Of a DNA stretch of 64,000 nt, positions 1 to 11,201 are shown piece after piece. Within the stretch, counting starts at the first letter, position 1. The number at the start of each line of letters is the position of its first letter. This DNA is from an uncultured Eubacteriales bacterium (GTDB taxonomy: Bacteria > Bacillota > Clostridia > Christensenellales > Aristaeellaceae). The DNA is taken from the NCBI GenBank assembly GCA_900318145.1, contig ONJM01000006.1, forward strand, positions 1 to 64,000. The letters run 5' to 3'. A model generated the notes under the pieces. That model saw nothing but the letters and a program-made list of their open reading frames with translations. It ran no database searches and was not told the origin of the DNA. The translations under genes were made by a program, and so were the position numbers.

Positions 1-3000
1 AATCTGATCCTCCAGACGGTACTGTTTGGTCAGGTGATCAGACTTCATCAGCCGCAGACGGGCAACATCCACATCCAGATCCATCTTTTCCTTTATGCGT
101 GGATCACCAGCGCACAAAGCCTTGATTTCCGCATAGGAAAGAGCCGTCTCATCAATATCCTCACAGGAACGGACGGGACTTTTGCTTGACATGATCTGGG
201 ATATGAACTTCTGCTTGTTCTCAACCGTCTGCCACAGATAACCGTCGAAAGTGCCTTCCGTGACATACCGATAAATGAACACCTCGGGATTCTGATTGCC
301 CTGACGGACAATACGCCCCGCACGCTGCTCCAGATCACCAGGTCGCCAGGGGCAATCGAGATCGTGAAGCGCAATCAGCCGATCCTGTACATTGGTGCCT
401 GCGCCCATCTTCTGAGTGCTTCCCATCAGGACACGCACCTGGCCGGAACGAACCTTTGCAAACAGAGCCTCATGGATAAATGCAATCTGTTCCCGGGGAA
501 TGCCCTGATCTACCAGCTTTTCGCGGATATCGTCGTAGATGTTGAAGTTTCCAATACCGGTTTCTTCTGTGGCATCCGCAAGCGCAGCCGCTTCCTTGTC
601 GTTCGTAGCTTTCCCGCGTGGAGTGGATAGATCACAGAAAACGAGCTGGGTAAGTTTTTCTGCATTCCCATCACGCCAGATGCGGACAATATTGCCCACA
701 CAGGCATTGACCTTACTTCCAGGGTCATCCGGCAGTAATGGATTGACCAGTCGCTGATCAAGACCAAGTTTTCTGCCGTCAGAAGTGATCTTCAGCATAT
801 TATCCTCGCTTGGATCAACTGTCCCGGAATGCACAGCAGCAGCCCGTTCGGACAGCATTCCCACCATTTCCTTCTGGTATTCGGAGGGATGCACGACTAC
901 GGTTTCATAGTGTGCTTCGGGCCGGGGCAGGTTCAACTGATCAGCCGTTTTTATGTCAGCGACTTCAGAAAACAGCTTCATCAGTTCGGGAAGATTAAAA
1001 AACTTTGCGAACCTCGTCCTGGCACGATAGCCGGTGCCTTCAGGAGCAAGCTCGATGGCTGTTGTGGTCTCCCCAAAGGTGGAAGCCCAGCAATCGAACT
1101 GGCTGAGCGCCTTCTGCTGCAGCGTTCCATATTGCAGATAGCGCTGCATGGTGTACAGTTCTGTCATAGAATTGCTCACAGGCGTACCAGTTGCAAACAC
1201 AATTCCGCGTCCACCGGTCACTTCATCCATGTACCGGCATTTTAGGAACATATCGCTGGATTTCTGAGCTTCAGAGGCAGAGAGGCCGGCTACATTCCGC
1301 ATCTTGGTGAACAGGAACAAATTCTTGAAAGCGTGTGCTTCATCTACGTACAACCGGTCAACACCGAGCTGTTCAAAGGTGACGACATGATCTTTCTTTT
1401 CTTCCGCTTCCAGCTTTTTCAGCCGGACTTCCAGCTGACGTTTGGCTCGTTCCAGTTGTTTGATGGAGTAGCGCTCACCACGGTTCCGCTTCATTTCCAT
1501 GATACCGTCCGTGATATCGTCGATCTGCTCTTTCAGCAGCCGCTGCTGCCGTTCCTGGGAAACAGGGATTCGTTCAAACTGGCTATGGCCAAGTATGACG
1601 GCATCGTAATCACCGGTAGCGATACGTGCGCAGAACTTTTGGCGGTTCGCTTTCTCGAAGTCTTTCCGGGTCGCCACGAGGATATTTGCACTGGGATAGA
1701 GCCGCAGGAATTCCGAAGCCCACTGTTCCGTCAGGTGATTCGGCACCACAAACATTGCTTTCTGGCAAAGGCCAAGGCGTTTGGATTCCATGACAGCAGC
1801 TACCATTTCGAAGGTTTTGCCCGCGCCGACCTCGTGAGCTAGCAACGTGTTCCCACCGTAGAGAATATGCGCAACTGCATTCCGCTGATGCTCTCTTAGA
1901 TCAATCTCAGGAGTCATTCCATCAAAGGAAATATGACTGCCGTCGTACTCGCGGGGACGGATAGAGTTGAAGAGCTCATTATACTTTTTTACCAAATCTT
2001 CGCGCCTGTCCGGGTCCTTCCAGATCCAGTCGCGGAAAGCTTCTTTAATTGCCTGCTGCTTCTGCTGGGCGAGCGTGGTTTCCTTCTGGTTCAGCACCCG
2101 CTTTTCTTTTCCTTCAGCATCCTGTATTGTGTCGTAGATGCGGATATCCCGAAGATTCAGTGTATCTTCGAGTATTCGATAAGCATTTGCGCGGTCAGTT
2201 CCGTATGTCACATATGCCGCAACATTATTTGTAGACATCAGGCTTTTCCCATCAATGAACCATTCCGCAGTATATGCAGAGAAGTTTACCTTGATTGAGT
2301 GCTTCATATAAAAGGGCGTCTGGAAGGTTTCATACATGAAATCGTTTATATACTTCTTGTCCACCCAGGTAGCACCAAGACGCACATCAATCTCAGAAGC
2401 TTCCAGGTCTTTGGGCTGCGCTGCCTGAAGCGCCTGAACATTGATATCAAAATATGGAGACATTTCCGCAGCGTCTTCCGCTTCCCGCAGTTTCTGACGG
2501 ACATTGCCAGACAGATATTCGTCCGCTGTTACGTAAGTTGGGCGACCGTCTTCGTCTAAAGGCACTGGAAGCATGAAGATTACGCCGGTCAGCTGATCAG
2601 CAATTTCTTCTTCATCCATACCGGTCAGTTCTGCCATGAAAGGAAGATCCACACGCGCCTTTTCCGTAATGGACACAGCAAGTGCCTCTGCAGGTGTGTC
2701 CACATGCGTCACAGGGGTACTATGACGAATTGTGCGTTTGATGAACATGTCGGCTTTCCGTTCCAGTTCACCTTTCTCGTTCACAATTTCGAGTGAACAG
2801 AGCAGATAATAGGAAGCATCCGAAGAGAAGACATTCGCATTCCCACGGGAACTGATCAAGCCGTATTTTGCCGAAAAAGCGTCATATGCATCATTCAGCC
2901 GGCGCTGCTGCATCTCAATCGCTTCATCAGGGGCGTTATCCATGTTTACAATACTGCGCAGGTTCACGAGACCTTTTATCCGTTCCTTTGCAACGTCACC

Positions 3001-6000
3001 AAGATCTGGCTGCACCATCACAGAATTCTGGCGGTAGTACACTTCACCATTCACAACCGTGAAGGAGTAGTTTTTCACAGAGGGATCAGCAGGGATCGTC
3101 TTCTGACTCGGCACATCATCGCCGACTTCGGGAAGCTCAGCTTCGTTGTACCGCCCTGTGATATACAGGATGGCTTCAGTGAGCTGATCTGCCAGATTCG
3201 CACCGTCAAAGGGAATGCAGGAAGATTCAAGACTTCCGTACATGCTCTCGTCCATGATCATCTGGCCTAAAACCATTTCAGGGTGGTCAACAAAATAACT
3301 GTTGATCGTAATCCCATCCGGGTTTTTTCCGAGATGCACCCAGTCGGGCTCAATATCAATGACGCGATCCCGCTTCTGCAGGAAGATGATATCCGAAGTG
3401 ACGTAAGTATTCGCGTTCGCACTGAAGGCTGTATTAGGCAACCGGATGGCACCCAGCAGCTCAGCACGCTGAGCAATATACTTGCGTACTTCAGGGCTCT
3501 GCTTGTCCATAGTGCCCTTAGAGGTGATAAAAGCAATCACACCACCGGGACGCACCTGGTCAAGCGCCTTGGCAAAGAAGTAGTCGTGGATCAGGAAGTT
3601 ATAACGATCAAATGCCTTGTCCGGCACCTTATACGCTCCGAATGGAACATTGCCGATCGCAACATCAAAGAAATCCTTCCGATCTGTGGTTTCAAAGCCG
3701 GCAATGGTGATATCCGCTTTCGGATAGAGCAGGCTTGCAATCCTGCCCGTTACACTGTCCAGTTCCACACCATACAGGTTACTGTTCTGCATGGACTCAG
3801 GAAGCATGCCGAAAAAGTTCCCTACGCCGCAGGAAGGCTCCAGAATATTTCCTGTACGGAATCCCATTTGTTCAAGAGCCTGGTACATTGCCCGGATCAC
3901 AGTCGGGGAAGTATAGTGAGCATTCAATGTGGAAGAGCGTGCCATATCATATTCATCCTTGGTCAGCAGCTCTTTCAGTTCGATATACTCATTGCCCCAG
4001 TTTTCATTATCCTCATCAAAAGCCTGAGGTATTCCGCCCCAACCAACATATCGGGAAAGAATTTCCTGCTCTTCGGCAGTTGCGCCACGGTTTTCGGCTT
4101 CAATGGTTTTTAGCGTCCGGATCGCGGCAATGTTATAGGCATACTTGGTTTTCTGACCGCCTTCACCCAGATGATCATCCGTGATGTGGAAGTTTTCTCC
4201 GCTGACAGGCACAACAGGTTGAACGTCAGGGACTGCTTCTGGCGTTTGAGGCCAGAAGCCTGGGCGATAGACATCATTCCGAACATCCAGACCCAGCAGG
4301 CGTTGGAGCATCTCCTTGCTTTCAGCCCTGAGTACAGGATAAGTTTGAGAAGGGTCACGAAAGCTCACATCAAAGAGGCCGACGTTTTCTACTACAAACG
4401 CTTGATCGCCAAGGTAAACAGTATCCCCAGGATGAAGATCATAGGAAAAAACAGGCGGTTCCTGCTCACGAGGAGTCAGATCCACAACGATTTGCCGCAT
4501 AGCGGGAATCCCGTCATGCTCGGGTATTCTGCTTTCGCCGGGACGCAGGGGTGGAATAGTAGATTCTACGGTCTTCTCAGCTTCAGAAGTGATTGTTTCA
4601 GCATTAGTTTCCGTTTGTTGAACGACAGGAGTGTTTTCCAGCGCTTCCGGATCGGCCACTTCATCATTCGCAATACTGTCCCCGGTGAGATCTTCCCGGA
4701 TAGCAACAGGATCAGAATCATTCAGATGCTCCTGTTCTTCTTCGGTATAAAACTGGTTATCCCATACCAGACGGTTCAAGGCGTTGGCAGCATCAGTCCA
4801 CGGGACTTCACGCTGAACGTCGTTCACCATGACAGGAAGAGAAGGCAGATCTCCGCCAAATTCAGCACGCAGTCTTTCTGCGATCTCCTCGGTAGAATGC
4901 CCTTCCTGCACAAAGCGCGTCATAGCATGTTTGCCTTCGATATGCCCGTTCCATTCCCGGAGGGTACGCTCGATATCCATCTGGGTAATAATCCCGTTGG
5001 TAGAGCGATAGCCCTGGGTCAGGGTTTCCGGTTCGACAGGCGGATAATGCATCCGGGGCTGCGGAAGCGGCATTTCAGCGTCTAAAAAAGCGCTCTGCAT
5101 TTCTGCAAAGCGCTGCTGTTCCTTCGGAGTCAAGTAGGTTCCTTGCTCCATCATGTTTCGGATGTAGCGTTCGACCGCATGCCATCGTAGGGTATATTCC
5201 TCATTGGTCTTCCAGCGCCGGAACTGCATTCCGCGGCTGTTATAGTCAATGAAACCGCTGGTACCATCCAGAAAGGTGTGACTGTGACCGCCGACACCAT
5301 ATTCATTGCTCAGGAAAACACGGGCGTCAACGGGAGTCGGATTCTGCGCGTATAGAGCAGCGATCCGCAGTTTCCCGCCTTCAAAACCGGAACCGCGACG
5401 AAGAACATGTTCAATCTCTTCGTCAGATAAATGAAGAACGGGGCGGTCACTCCGCTCCGTTCCAATGGGCCGATGAATGAGTCTTGCATCCAGAGTTCTG
5501 ATTTGCTCTGCTTCGCTTGGGAACAGGCTAAGCTGTTCCGTTCGCGGCGTCAGGTGAAGATCAGTTCCGAGAAGATCATCTCTTCCGCCTGATTCTTCAG
5601 GGAATTCATCCGAGCCACCCAAGCCATCTGGTTCGTCGCCTTCAGATCCTCGGTCACTCCGTTCTGTTTCTTCAGACTCTCCATGATCGTCTCCAGCCTC
5701 GTCTGAGCTGTCGATTCGATCTCCTGCAGGTGCTCCATCAGCGTCCCGTTCAGAATCATCCTCGTGTACAGACCCGAGCGATTCTCCTCCAGGTACTTCC
5801 GGCGCATCATCCCGTACTTGCCCAGGGGCTTCTGCTCCTGCTCGGTCAAGCCCATCTCCGGGATCAGGTAATCTCCGTTCTGCTTGTAATTCAGCTGCAT
5901 CATATACAACGCCCCTTTCATAATCTTTGATCGCGATTTCGATCTGCCGGAGAATCTGCTTGCTCATCTGCGTAACAGCATCTCCGAGTTGTCCAACAGC

Positions 6001-6654
6001 TCCGGGAGTATTCCACTCTCTGATTTCCTGCAATGAATCCGTACTCACATCCGGTTCCATACCGCATCGGGTCTGCAGAATGTACGAGATACTGAACATT
6101 GCGGTGTTCAGGAAAGATCTCCCGACTTCGGCTTCATCATATCCGGAAAGTGAAGACCCTGCAACGCTGTCGACGATATCTTTCAAGTGGCTATCCAGAT
6201 AGTTCGCAGCGGACTCTAGAGAGATCATCTTTAGCCGATCACGGAGATTGTTCATACCAAGCGGAGAAAAGGCATTATCAAGAGCAGTGTTTACGGCATT
6301 CGTATGCCGGCCTTCCATTCTCCATATTTCTACAGGGCGTGAATGAAGCAATTCTCCGGTATCAGCAACATCAAAGACATAGCGCAGCTGCATACCGTTA
6401 TCAGTCGGAGAAAGCAGTGCGATGCCACGAGATCCGCGCCGAATGTACCGGTACATGGTGTTGTTCCAGATCTCATAGCTGGCACAGGCCGTAGCTTCCG
6501 GCCGCTGGGCGTAGATCAGCAACTGATCATTGAACGAATATTTATAAAACCTTGCAGAGTGCCGAAGAAACTGCATCCAGGCTTCCGCATCCTGTGTAAT
6601 ACTGGCGGCAGTCTCATTAGCCATTTCCACATAGGCCTGTACCTTACCAGGCAT
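1..6654 (-). CDS. Giant DNA methylase / SNF2-type helicase of conjugative elements (C-terminus cut by window edge)
   Basis: The frame stays open from an ATG at 6654 to the window start, giving at least 2218 codons. The N-terminus ([16 protein letters not shown]) is the ArdC-like start typical of these element proteins. An acidic, Gly/Pro-rich linker follows at about residues 230-370. An N6-adenine methylase module comes next, with [11 protein letters not shown] as motif I near residue 940 and NVPFG in place of NPPF near residue 1003. Then comes a superfamily 2 helicase with GAGKT near residue 1609, DEAH near residue 1768 and a C-terminal [10 protein letters not shown] motif. The family accompanies Clostridia conjugative elements and is thought to protect or process transferred DNA; its exact role is not known. 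The start is one base past the TTRAP stop, so the two genes are coupled. The linker also encodes TnpV in another frame. Confidence 0.85.
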   Translation of the reverse strand, partial: MPGKVQAYVEMANETAASITQDAEAWMQFLRHSARFYKYSFNDQLLIYAQRPEATACASYEIWNNTMYRYIRRGSRGIALLSPTDNGMQLRYVFDVADTGELLHSRPVEIWRMEGRHTNAVNTALDNAFSPLGMNNLRDRLKMISLESAANYLDSHLKDIVDSVAGSSLSGYDEAEVGRSFLNTAMFSISYILQTRCGMEPDVSTDSLQEIREWNTPGAVGQLGDAVTQMSKQILRQIEIAIKDYERGVVYDAAELQAERRLPDPGDGLDRAGAEAPGQVRDDAPEVPGGESLGSVHEDDSERDADGAPAGDRIDSSDEAGDDHGESEETERSDRGSEGDEPDGLGGSDEFPEESGGRDDLLGTDLHLTPRTEQLSLFPSEAEQIRTLDARLIHRPIGTERSDRPVLHLSDEEIEHVLRRGSGFEGGKLRIAALYAQNPTPVDARVFLSNEYGVGGHSHTFLDGTSGFIDYNSRGMQFRRWKTNEEYTLRWHAVERYIRNMMEQGTYLTPKEQQRFAEMQSAFLDAEMPLPQPRMHYPPVEPETLTQGYRSTNGIITQMDIERTLREWNGHIEGKHAMTRFVQEGHSTEEIAERLRAEFGGDLPSLPVMVNDVQREVPWTDAANALNRLVWDNQFYTEEEQEHLNDSDPVAIREDLTGDSIANDEVADPEALENTPVVQQTETNAETITSEAEKTVESTIPPLRPGESRIPEHDGIPAMRQIVVDLTPREQEPPVFSYDLHPGDTVYLGDQAFVVENVGLFDVSFRDPSQTYPVLRAESKEMLQRLLGLDVRNDVYRPGFWPQTPEAVPDVQPVVPVSGENFHITDDHLGEGGQKTKYAYNIAAIRTLKTIEAENRGATAEEQEILSRYVGWGGIPQAFDEDNENWGNEYIELKELLTKDEYDMARSSTLNAHYTSPTVIRAMYQALEQMGFRTGNILEPSCGVGNFFGMLPESMQNSNLYGVELDSVTGRIASLLYPKADITIAGFETTDRKDFFDVAIGNVPFGAYKVPDKAFDRYNFLIHDYFFAKALDQVRPGGVIAFITSKGTMDKQSPEVRKYIAQRAELLGAIRLPNTAFSANANTYVTSDIIFLQKRDRVIDIEPDWVHLGKNPDGITINSYFVDHPEMVLGQMIMDESMYGSLESSCIPFDGANLADQLTEAILYITGRYNEAELPEVGDDVPSQKTIPADPSVKNYSFTVVNGEVYYRQNSVMVQPDLGDVAKERIKGLVNLRSIVNMDNAPDEAIEMQQRRLNDAYDAFSAKYGLISSRGNANVFSSDASYYLLCSLEIVNEKGELERKADMFIKRTIRHSTPVTHVDTPAEALAVSITEKARVDLPFMAELTGMDEEEIADQLTGVIFMLPVPLDEDGRPTYVTADEYLSGNVRQKLREAEDAAEMSPYFDINVQALQAAQPKDLEASEIDVRLGATWVDKKYINDFMYETFQTPFYMKHSIKVNFSAYTAEWFIDGKSLMSTNNVAAYVTYGTDRANAYRILEDTLNLRDIRIYDTIQDAEGKEKRVLNQKETTLAQQKQQAIKEAFRDWIWKDPDRREDLVKKYNELFNSIRPREYDGSHISFDGMTPEIDLREHQRNAVAHILYGGNTLLAHEVGAGKTFEMVAAVMESKRLGLCQKAMFVVPNHLTEQWASEFLRLYPSANILVATRKDFEKANRQKFCARIATGDYDAVILGHSQFERIPVSQERQQRLLKEQIDDITDGIMEMKRNRGERYSIKQLERAKRQLEVRLKKLEAEEKKDHVVTFEQLGVDRLYVDEAHAFKNLFLFTKMRNVAGLSASEAQKSSDMFLKCRYMDEVTGGRGIVFATGTPVSNSMTELYTMQRYLQYGTLQQKALSQFDCWASTFGETTTAIELAPEGTGYRARTRFAKFFNLPELMKLFSEVADIKTADQLNLPRPEAHYETVVVHPSEYQKEMVGMLSERAAAVHSGTVDPSEDNMLKITSDGRKLGLDQRLVNPLLPDDPGSKVNACVGNIVRIWRDGNAEKLTQLVFCDLSTPRGKATNDKEAAALADATEETGIGNFNIYDDIREKLVDQGIPREQIAFIHEALFAKVRSGQVRVLMGSTQKMGAGTNVQDRLIALHDLDCPWRPGDLEQRAGRIVRQGNQNPEVFIYRYVTEGTFDGYLWQTVENKQKFISQIMSSKSPVRSCEDIDETALSYAEIKALCAGDPRIKEKMDLDVDVARLRLMKSDHLTKQYRLEDQI
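5550..5903 (-). CDS. tnpV: TnpV family transposon protein, overprinted inside the giant methylase-helicase gene
   Basis: This 117-residue frame matches the TnpV family closely: [10 protein letters not shown] near the start, then [29 protein letters not shown], and an AQTRLETIM...[20 protein letters not shown] tail. I chose the ATG at 5903 because AAAGGGG lies about 8 bases before it; an upstream in-frame ATG at 5921 has no such site. It lies on the same strand as the giant gene but in a different frame, over that protein's low-complexity linker. TnpV function is not established. Family length is normal, so the gene looks intact and under selection in its own frame. Confidence 0.8.
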   Translation of the reverse strand: MMQLNYKQNGDYLIPEMGLTEQEQKPLGKYGMMRRKYLEENRSGLYTRMILNGTLMEHLQEIESTAQTRLETIMESLKKQNGVTEDLKATNQMAWVARMNSLKNQAEEMIFSELIFT

Positions 6655-6655
6655 G

Positions 6656-6925
6656 TTAATCCTCCGTTTCAGTCAATTCCTGTTCCAGTCCGAGATTAAA
6701 ATGCAGAAGCGCGGCTTCGGGCGAACAGGTCTCGCATAGTTTTTTGTAGTCAGCGCTGGTGAGCTTTTCGAGCTTTGCGATAACTCCTTGCGTCAGATTC
6801 CGTAATTCATTTTCATCTGGCATCAGGACAGCCATCATTGATCGAAGCTCATAAATCAGTCCATGCAGGTTGCCAGGATCATACAGATAGATCAGGTTCA
6901 ATTCTTCGGGAAGGAATTCGGGCAC
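6656..6925 (-). CDS. Transposon-transfer assisting protein (TTRAP family)
   Basis: An 89-residue protein whose start resembles the TTRAP family pattern: [26 protein letters not shown], followed by helices containing [20 protein letters not shown]. The GTG at 6925 was chosen because GGAGGTG precedes it by 6 bases; a longer open frame extends upstream but has no site and does not look like the family. The stop is one base before the ATG of the giant methylase-helicase. Its role is known only as an associate of conjugative transposons. Confidence 0.7.
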   Translation of the reverse strand: MPEFLPEELNLIYLYDPGNLHGLIYELRSMMAVLMPDENELRNLTQGVIAKLEKLTSADYKKLCETCSPEAALLHFNLGLEQELTETED

Positions 6926-7050
6926 TGGAAACACCTCCAAATTGTCAAAAATGCTGGAAAAACAAAAAGGCAGGTAAAGGCACCTGCCATATTCGCGGAA
7001 ATATGGTATACTTGCCGAGGGCATCCAGCCCCTGGAAAGGTATATGAATA

Positions 7051-7367
7051 ATGGCGAGACAAAGTGTTTTTGAAATGCCATTTGAAAAGGTTTATCAATG
7101 CCTTGTTCAGAAGGCGGAAAGAAAAGGCCGGACACAAGCAGAGGTGGATCAAGTCATCAAATGGCTGACCGGATAACAGGCCTGACATATGGCGATTTTT
7201 TGTCGTTAGCGCCTGTCTGGAATTCCAGATCTGAGCTGATTACAGGCTCCATCTGTGGAATTAAGGTTGAGGAAATTGCAGATCCAATGACAAAGAGAAT
7301 GCGTCAACTGGATAAACTAATCGACGAACTTGCCAAGGGAAAACCAATGGATGTAGTGCTCAGGTGA
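7051..7367 (+). pseudogene. DUF2200 family protein, broken by a frameshift
   Basis: The first frame, 7051-7176, encodes 41 residues ending in KAERKGRTQAEVDQVIKWLTG, the conserved N-terminal half of DUF2200, and then hits TAA. The rest of the family continues in another frame up to 7367: TYGDFLSLAPVW, LITGSICGIKVEEI and LDKLIDELAKGKPMD. The two halves join near 7165-7177 with nothing missing, so a small indel is the simplest explanation; a sequencing error is possible. The function of DUF2200 is unknown. AAAGG lies 10 bases before the ATG. It is the first gene of a short plus-strand island in an otherwise minus-strand region. Confidence 0.75.
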
Positions 7368-7447
7368 TGATTTATCTTTTGATTTTCCGTGTCATCAGGG
7401 ACGATAATTACGGTACGAATCGTATCTTTTCCGAAGGGGGCTAATTA

Positions 7448-8164
7448 ATGAAGCAAAAGATTGTCGCCTTTTTTCTCATGGCGATTTCATGCTTTATCCT
7501 TATTTCATCATATGCTGAAGGAAAAGATGAGAAAGAGAAAGAAAGCATAAAAGGTCTTATGCATATACAGTCAGATGATGAAATCATATCATACGTGTTA
7601 TCTGACGATTCGTCTTTTGCTGCCATAATCATCAGGTCAGAAGCTGAGCCCAGCCTTTCGTTTTACATTCTGGAAAAAGATAACAATGGATGGAAGATTT
7701 CCACCTGCAATGAATCCGGTATGCTACGGGAATTTGATCCGTTATATTTGCCACGCCTTGGGACTGGTCCCAATGGATCGGAAGAACAGCCCGAAAACGA
7801 AATCCATATACAGTATGATTCAGCAGAATCTACTGGATGGGATGAGTCTATAACGATCAAAAAAGACGTGAACGGGTGGAATATTTCGGAATATGCTTTC
7901 TTCATATTTGAAGACCACCCGTATTGTCCATTCTGGCTTTTTGTGATCAATGATCCTATTGATCCGGAGTTTAATTGCCTTGCTCAGTGTTCATATTGTC
8001 TGAAAAACTGCAGCTTTGATGTTTCAATTTCTTCCTTCAACCGAAACGAACTGAGGAAAGGAATCACAAACATGTTCGATTATGATGCTATCGAGGCGTG
8101 GATAACAAGAAACCCTGACATAGAGAATTACAGCAACTATTATGATTGGGCCAGGAACCGTTAG
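7448..8164 (+). CDS. Secreted protein of unknown function
   Basis: A 238-residue protein with an N-terminal signal peptide: basic MKQK, a hydrophobic stretch to about residue 21, then SYAEG as a likely cleavage region. The ATG follows GAAGGGGG by about 8 bases. The mature part is acidic, with a CSYCLKNC cysteine cluster near residue 180. I do not recognise a family. The neighbour at 8255 has a similar leader, so the pair may be one transcription unit of surface or envelope proteins carried as cargo. Confidence 0.65.
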   Translation: MKQKIVAFFLMAISCFILISSYAEGKDEKEKESIKGLMHIQSDDEIISYVLSDDSSFAAIIIRSEAEPSLSFYILEKDNNGWKISTCNESGMLREFDPLYLPRLGTGPNGSEEQPENEIHIQYDSAESTGWDESITIKKDVNGWNISEYAFFIFEDHPYCPFWLFVINDPIDPEFNCLAQCSYCLKNCSFDVSISSFNRNELRKGITNMFDYDAIEAWITRNPDIENYSNYYDWARNR

Positions 8165-8254
8165 TCGACTATTTCGGAAAATATATTGATTTTTTCTTGC
8201 TATCATGAACAGTATTTGCTTATGGATTCGTTTTTTCAAAGGAGGTTTCTGACC

Positions 8255-9178
8255 ATGAAAAGAAAAGCTATAACCTTTCTTTGGATGAGCATTAGCTGCC
8301 TGCTGGTTTTTACTGTTTTGTCACTTGGCTACGCGGAAAGCGAAATTAGTTCTGCAGACAGCGCATCGGTATTTATTTCTGTCATTGACGAGTTTCGTGC
8401 GGCAATTCATGATCCGCATTATGACAGTAGTTTCAAAGATTCTTTTTTTTCATATGAGTGGCGGGATTATGTCGATAATCCGCAATCAGAACCAGCTTAT
8501 GCACTGATTGATATTGATAATCAGGAGATGCTGCTGATCGGCGACCGAAAGGATCCGATTGGAATGATTCGCAGAATGTACCGGCAGGCTGACGACAATG
8601 TCGTATGTGTCGCGGTAAGCAGTCAGGATGAAACGTGGTACCTTCTCTCTGACGGAACTCTTACCAGGGAAGAAGAATTGACCGGACAGGAAAGTTTCAT
8701 GCCGGTTGAATGGATCCGCTTCTGGGACAGCCGGAAAGCTATCGTCGCAGCAGAAGACACAGGAGGACTGGTTTCACGAAGTGGATTAGGTGAAGGTTCT
8801 TATACGCTGGGAAAAGAACAGACTGGTATGGTTATTGTTGTTGATGATGTGGTGGATGGCTGGGCTTGGTTCCGATACAATGCTACAAAGGAAGGATATG
8901 AAGCGTCAGGCTGGGGATATATCCAGGATTCGGGATTGGTTTATCCGGAATCAACAGAACCGTCAGGAACAGCAGTTCTGACCAAGAATGGGAAAACCAG
9001 CGGGAATGCTGTGATCAATGTCCGCTTCAGGCCAACTACAAAGGCAAGGAAGATCCTTGAATTGGCTATAGGAACAGAGGTGGATGTATACAGTTCCGAA
9101 AATGGTTGGACAGAGATAGAATGGAATCGGTGGCATGGCTATGTTAAAAATGAATTTGTAAAACAACTCGGGCAATAG
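8255..9178 (+). CDS. Secreted protein with C-terminal bacterial SH3-like domains
   Basis: A 307-residue protein. The ATG at 8255 lies 9 bases after AAAGGAGG and opens a signal peptide (MKRKAITFLWMSISC, ending near GYAES). The frame extends upstream to 8186, but that stretch lacks a site and would bury the leader. The last 60 residues (VINVRFRPTTKARKILELA, then GWTEIEW and WHGYVKNEFV) have the bacterial SH3 pattern. A second such unit lies at about residues 175-230. These domains usually bind peptidoglycan. The N-terminal half has no family I recognise. A terminator hairpin follows at 9216. Confidence 0.7.
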   Translation: MKRKAITFLWMSISCLLVFTVLSLGYAESEISSADSASVFISVIDEFRAAIHDPHYDSSFKDSFFSYEWRDYVDNPQSEPAYALIDIDNQEMLLIGDRKDPIGMIRRMYRQADDNVVCVAVSSQDETWYLLSDGTLTREEELTGQESFMPVEWIRFWDSRKAIVAAEDTGGLVSRSGLGEGSYTLGKEQTGMVIVVDDVVDGWAWFRYNATKEGYEASGWGYIQDSGLVYPESTEPSGTAVLTKNGKTSGNAVINVRFRPTTKARKILELAIGTEVDVYSSENGWTEIEWNRWHGYVKNEFVKQLGQ

Positions 9179-9215
9179 TAAAGAATATCGGAAGTTATAA
9201 TTACTAAGCCTATTT

Positions 9216-9247
9216 GGAGAGAGCAGAGATCTGCTCCCTCCGTTTTA
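9216..9247 (+). terminator. Rho-independent terminator after the secreted-protein pair
   Basis: GGAGAGAGCAGA pairs with TCTGCTCCCTCC with one mismatch and is followed by GTTTT. It separates the plus-strand island from the end of the converging minus-strand HTH gene. Confidence 0.6.
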
Positions 9248-9850
9248 ATAATCTTTGAGGCTGCCAGGGGTTTCGAGGAAATTGAACTTCAGCATCTGAG
9301 GAATCAGATCCTCGAAGAATATCCCATCCAGAAGACAACACTCTGCACCAGTATAGCCAAACACCGTTTTTTCCATCGTGTCGCCGCGATACTTGTTGTA
9401 CTGCTCAAGCCGGGGAATCCCATGCTTATCGCAAAGATAATCGATCAGGCCAAGAGAATACAGTGCCTGCGCACATAAGCCGGCCTCATACATGCTTTCG
9501 ACAAATTCATTCTGAGCAGCGGCATATATGAAAGTTTCTTCATCAACATGTTGCAACACATCCAGAAGATCACCCCTAAAAGCTCTGAAGATATCCGGAG
9601 AGCAGAGCTTGTGAAGTTTTCCGCTTTCGTTTTTCTCGGGCACACTCCTGGCTAGAGAATCGAGTTCCATCAACTCGTCCATGCTGAGTCCAATACCATG
9701 AGAGAGCTTCTGGATGGTGCGAGCCTGACAATGGGTCAGCTCAGCTTTTCCGCTGAGAATATCGCTCAGCGTAGAAGCAGGAATTCCAGTCGTTTTGCAG
9801 AGTTCCTCAAAGGAAAACCCCGCATGATTGATCATGTCACAAATCGTCAT
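9245..9850 (-). CDS. HTH (XRE-like) protein with a helical C-terminal domain
   Basis: A 201-residue protein. Residues 1-60 form an XRE-type HTH: ELCKTTGIPASTLSDILSGK, then ARTIQKLSHGIGLSMDELM. The rest is helical (FIYAAAQNEFVESMY, ALYSLGLIDYLCDKHGIPR) and resembles C-terminal domains seen in mobile-element HTH proteins that pair with small partner proteins. I chose the ATG at 9850, which follows GGAG; a longer frame to 9889 overlaps the upstream gene. It lies 4 bases after the gene at 9855 and so ends that operon. A regulatory or toxin-antitoxin-like role is inference. Confidence 0.6.
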   Translation of the reverse strand: MTICDMINHAGFSFEELCKTTGIPASTLSDILSGKAELTHCQARTIQKLSHGIGLSMDELMELDSLARSVPEKNESGKLHKLCSPDIFRAFRGDLLDVLQHVDEETFIYAAAQNEFVESMYEAGLCAQALYSLGLIDYLCDKHGIPRLEQYNKYRGDTMEKTVFGYTGAECCLLDGIFFEDLIPQMLKFNFLETPGSLKDY

Positions 9851-9854
9851 AATA

Positions 9855-10742
9855 CTAAATCTCCATTTCTTTGGGCGTATTTTTGCCATGGGGTGAATTG
9901 CTGGACAACCGCTTCAGTTCGCTGAGAACCGAAGGCTTTTCTCGTTCAGCAGTCATATGCAAGTCAATTATGGATTCCATCTTTATTCGGGCGACATCGG
10001 AAACAGATAGCGTTCCTTCATGCTCGAATGATAGAGGCTGGATATTAGACATTATTTTGAAAATCTTGTCCGCTTCTTCTGGCTTGCGGACAACGATGCT
10101 CAGGGTACCTTTGGTATCTTCAAAGTCACAACGGAACTTTGTCCAAACGTTATACCAACCGTTCAGAGCATCACACATCCGGTCTATGGTTCGTTCTGAA
10201 AGCCTGTAAAATTCAACTCTATAGCCTTCTCCTGCAATAGTTGAGTCTTCAAGCTTTTTCCATCCTTCGAATATGTTCTTGCGGTACCCGCTGGAGGCTT
10301 TCAGTTTGATGGATGATGGTATTGCAGGAGTCATTTTCTGACCGTCCTGCCTAAGCAACTTGTTGCTTTCAGCAGCTTTCAATGCTCCTTCAAAAGCATA
10401 GAGAGAAGTTCGGGAGAACTCCCCGAAATAGTCATCCTCATCATGGATGCCATCGCGAAGGAGTTCTCCCTGCTGTTCGAAAAAGCTGCTGGTATCCTGC
10501 CGATCCAAGTAGGACGAAAGATCGGACAGTGCATCATGGATGATTTCAGAGAACGATTCGCCGCCGTCACTGTTATATTCCATTTCTTCCGTGCCCATGT
10601 CCGGATCTTCAGAATCAAACGCAAGATGCAGATGAACCTGATCTCCATCTTTGGAACAGGTAAGATGTGTGTCATTAGGATAGTCGTGTGAAAAGTCCAT
10701 TGAAATGGTTTCAGCTGCCGGTTTATCGGTCACACTGATCAC
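9855..10742 (-). CDS. Element protein of unknown function
   Basis: A 295-residue acidic protein starting at a GTG whose GTGA overlaps the stop of the upstream gene, indicating translational coupling. The middle carries SIKLKASSGYRKNIFEGWKK and YRVEFYRLSERTIDRMCDAL. No transmembrane segment or known catalytic motif is visible. I do not recognise the family. It lies in the operon between the methylase-helicase region and topoisomerase III, where element-specific accessory proteins usually occur. Confidence 0.55.
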   Translation of the reverse strand: MISVTDKPAAETISMDFSHDYPNDTHLTCSKDGDQVHLHLAFDSEDPDMGTEEMEYNSDGGESFSEIIHDALSDLSSYLDRQDTSSFFEQQGELLRDGIHDEDDYFGEFSRTSLYAFEGALKAAESNKLLRQDGQKMTPAIPSSIKLKASSGYRKNIFEGWKKLEDSTIAGEGYRVEFYRLSERTIDRMCDALNGWYNVWTKFRCDFEDTKGTLSIVVRKPEEADKIFKIMSNIQPLSFEHEGTLSVSDVARIKMESIIDLHMTAEREKPSVLSELKRLSSNSPHGKNTPKEMEI

Positions 10743-11185
10743 CTCTGCATGTCGCTCGTCCGCGGCTTCTCACCGGTCCCATGGACTGCAGGCTGTGCCA
10801 GGGCATCACGGATAGAATTCTTTTCCCGGGATTTGTAGCTTTCCATCATGGACTTCAGATCCCGGTTGGAAACCATGCGGGAAGTGTTTTCATAGATGTT
10901 CTTGCCATTCTCATCCTGGCCGGTAATCACAGAGCGCGAAACCCGTGTCTGCCCATCGACAGGGAGTTTCATCCACATGCCTTTGCCAAACTTGTCCTCA
11001 TGCACACGATTGGCACCAACAACAATGGACTCCCAGGGAGTTTTGTCAGCGGGATCTGCATTGGGAATCTTGATGCCGACACATTCTTTGCCGGTCTTGG
11101 CCATAAAGGGTTTGCCAACAAGACCTTTACCGAACTTGATAATCAGTTCTTCACGCTTGGGGGTGTTTTTCTCAGTCGTTTCCAT
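10739..11185 (-). CDS. Element protein of unknown function
   Basis: A 148-residue soluble protein. The ATG at 11185 follows AAAAGGAGC by about 7 bases; the open frame upstream (to 11266) has no site. Its sequence contains LIIKFGKGLVGKPFMAKTG and WMKLPVDGQTRVSRS, suggesting a small beta-rich domain followed by a charged helical tail ending in PRTSDMQR. It overlaps the next gene by 4 bases and follows the YodL-domain gene by 16 bases. No function can be assigned. Confidence 0.55.
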   Translation of the reverse strand: METTEKNTPKREELIIKFGKGLVGKPFMAKTGKECVGIKIPNADPADKTPWESIVVGANRVHEDKFGKGMWMKLPVDGQTRVSRSVITGQDENGKNIYENTSRMVSNRDLKSMMESYKSREKNSIRDALAQPAVHGTGEKPRTSDMQR

Positions 11186-11201
11186 TTTCTTTTGCTCCTT
11201 T

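Noticed and set aside
5550..5903. TnpV as an insertion that disrupts the giant gene
   Set aside because: The giant frame stays open through it without a stop, so it is an overlap and not a disruption.
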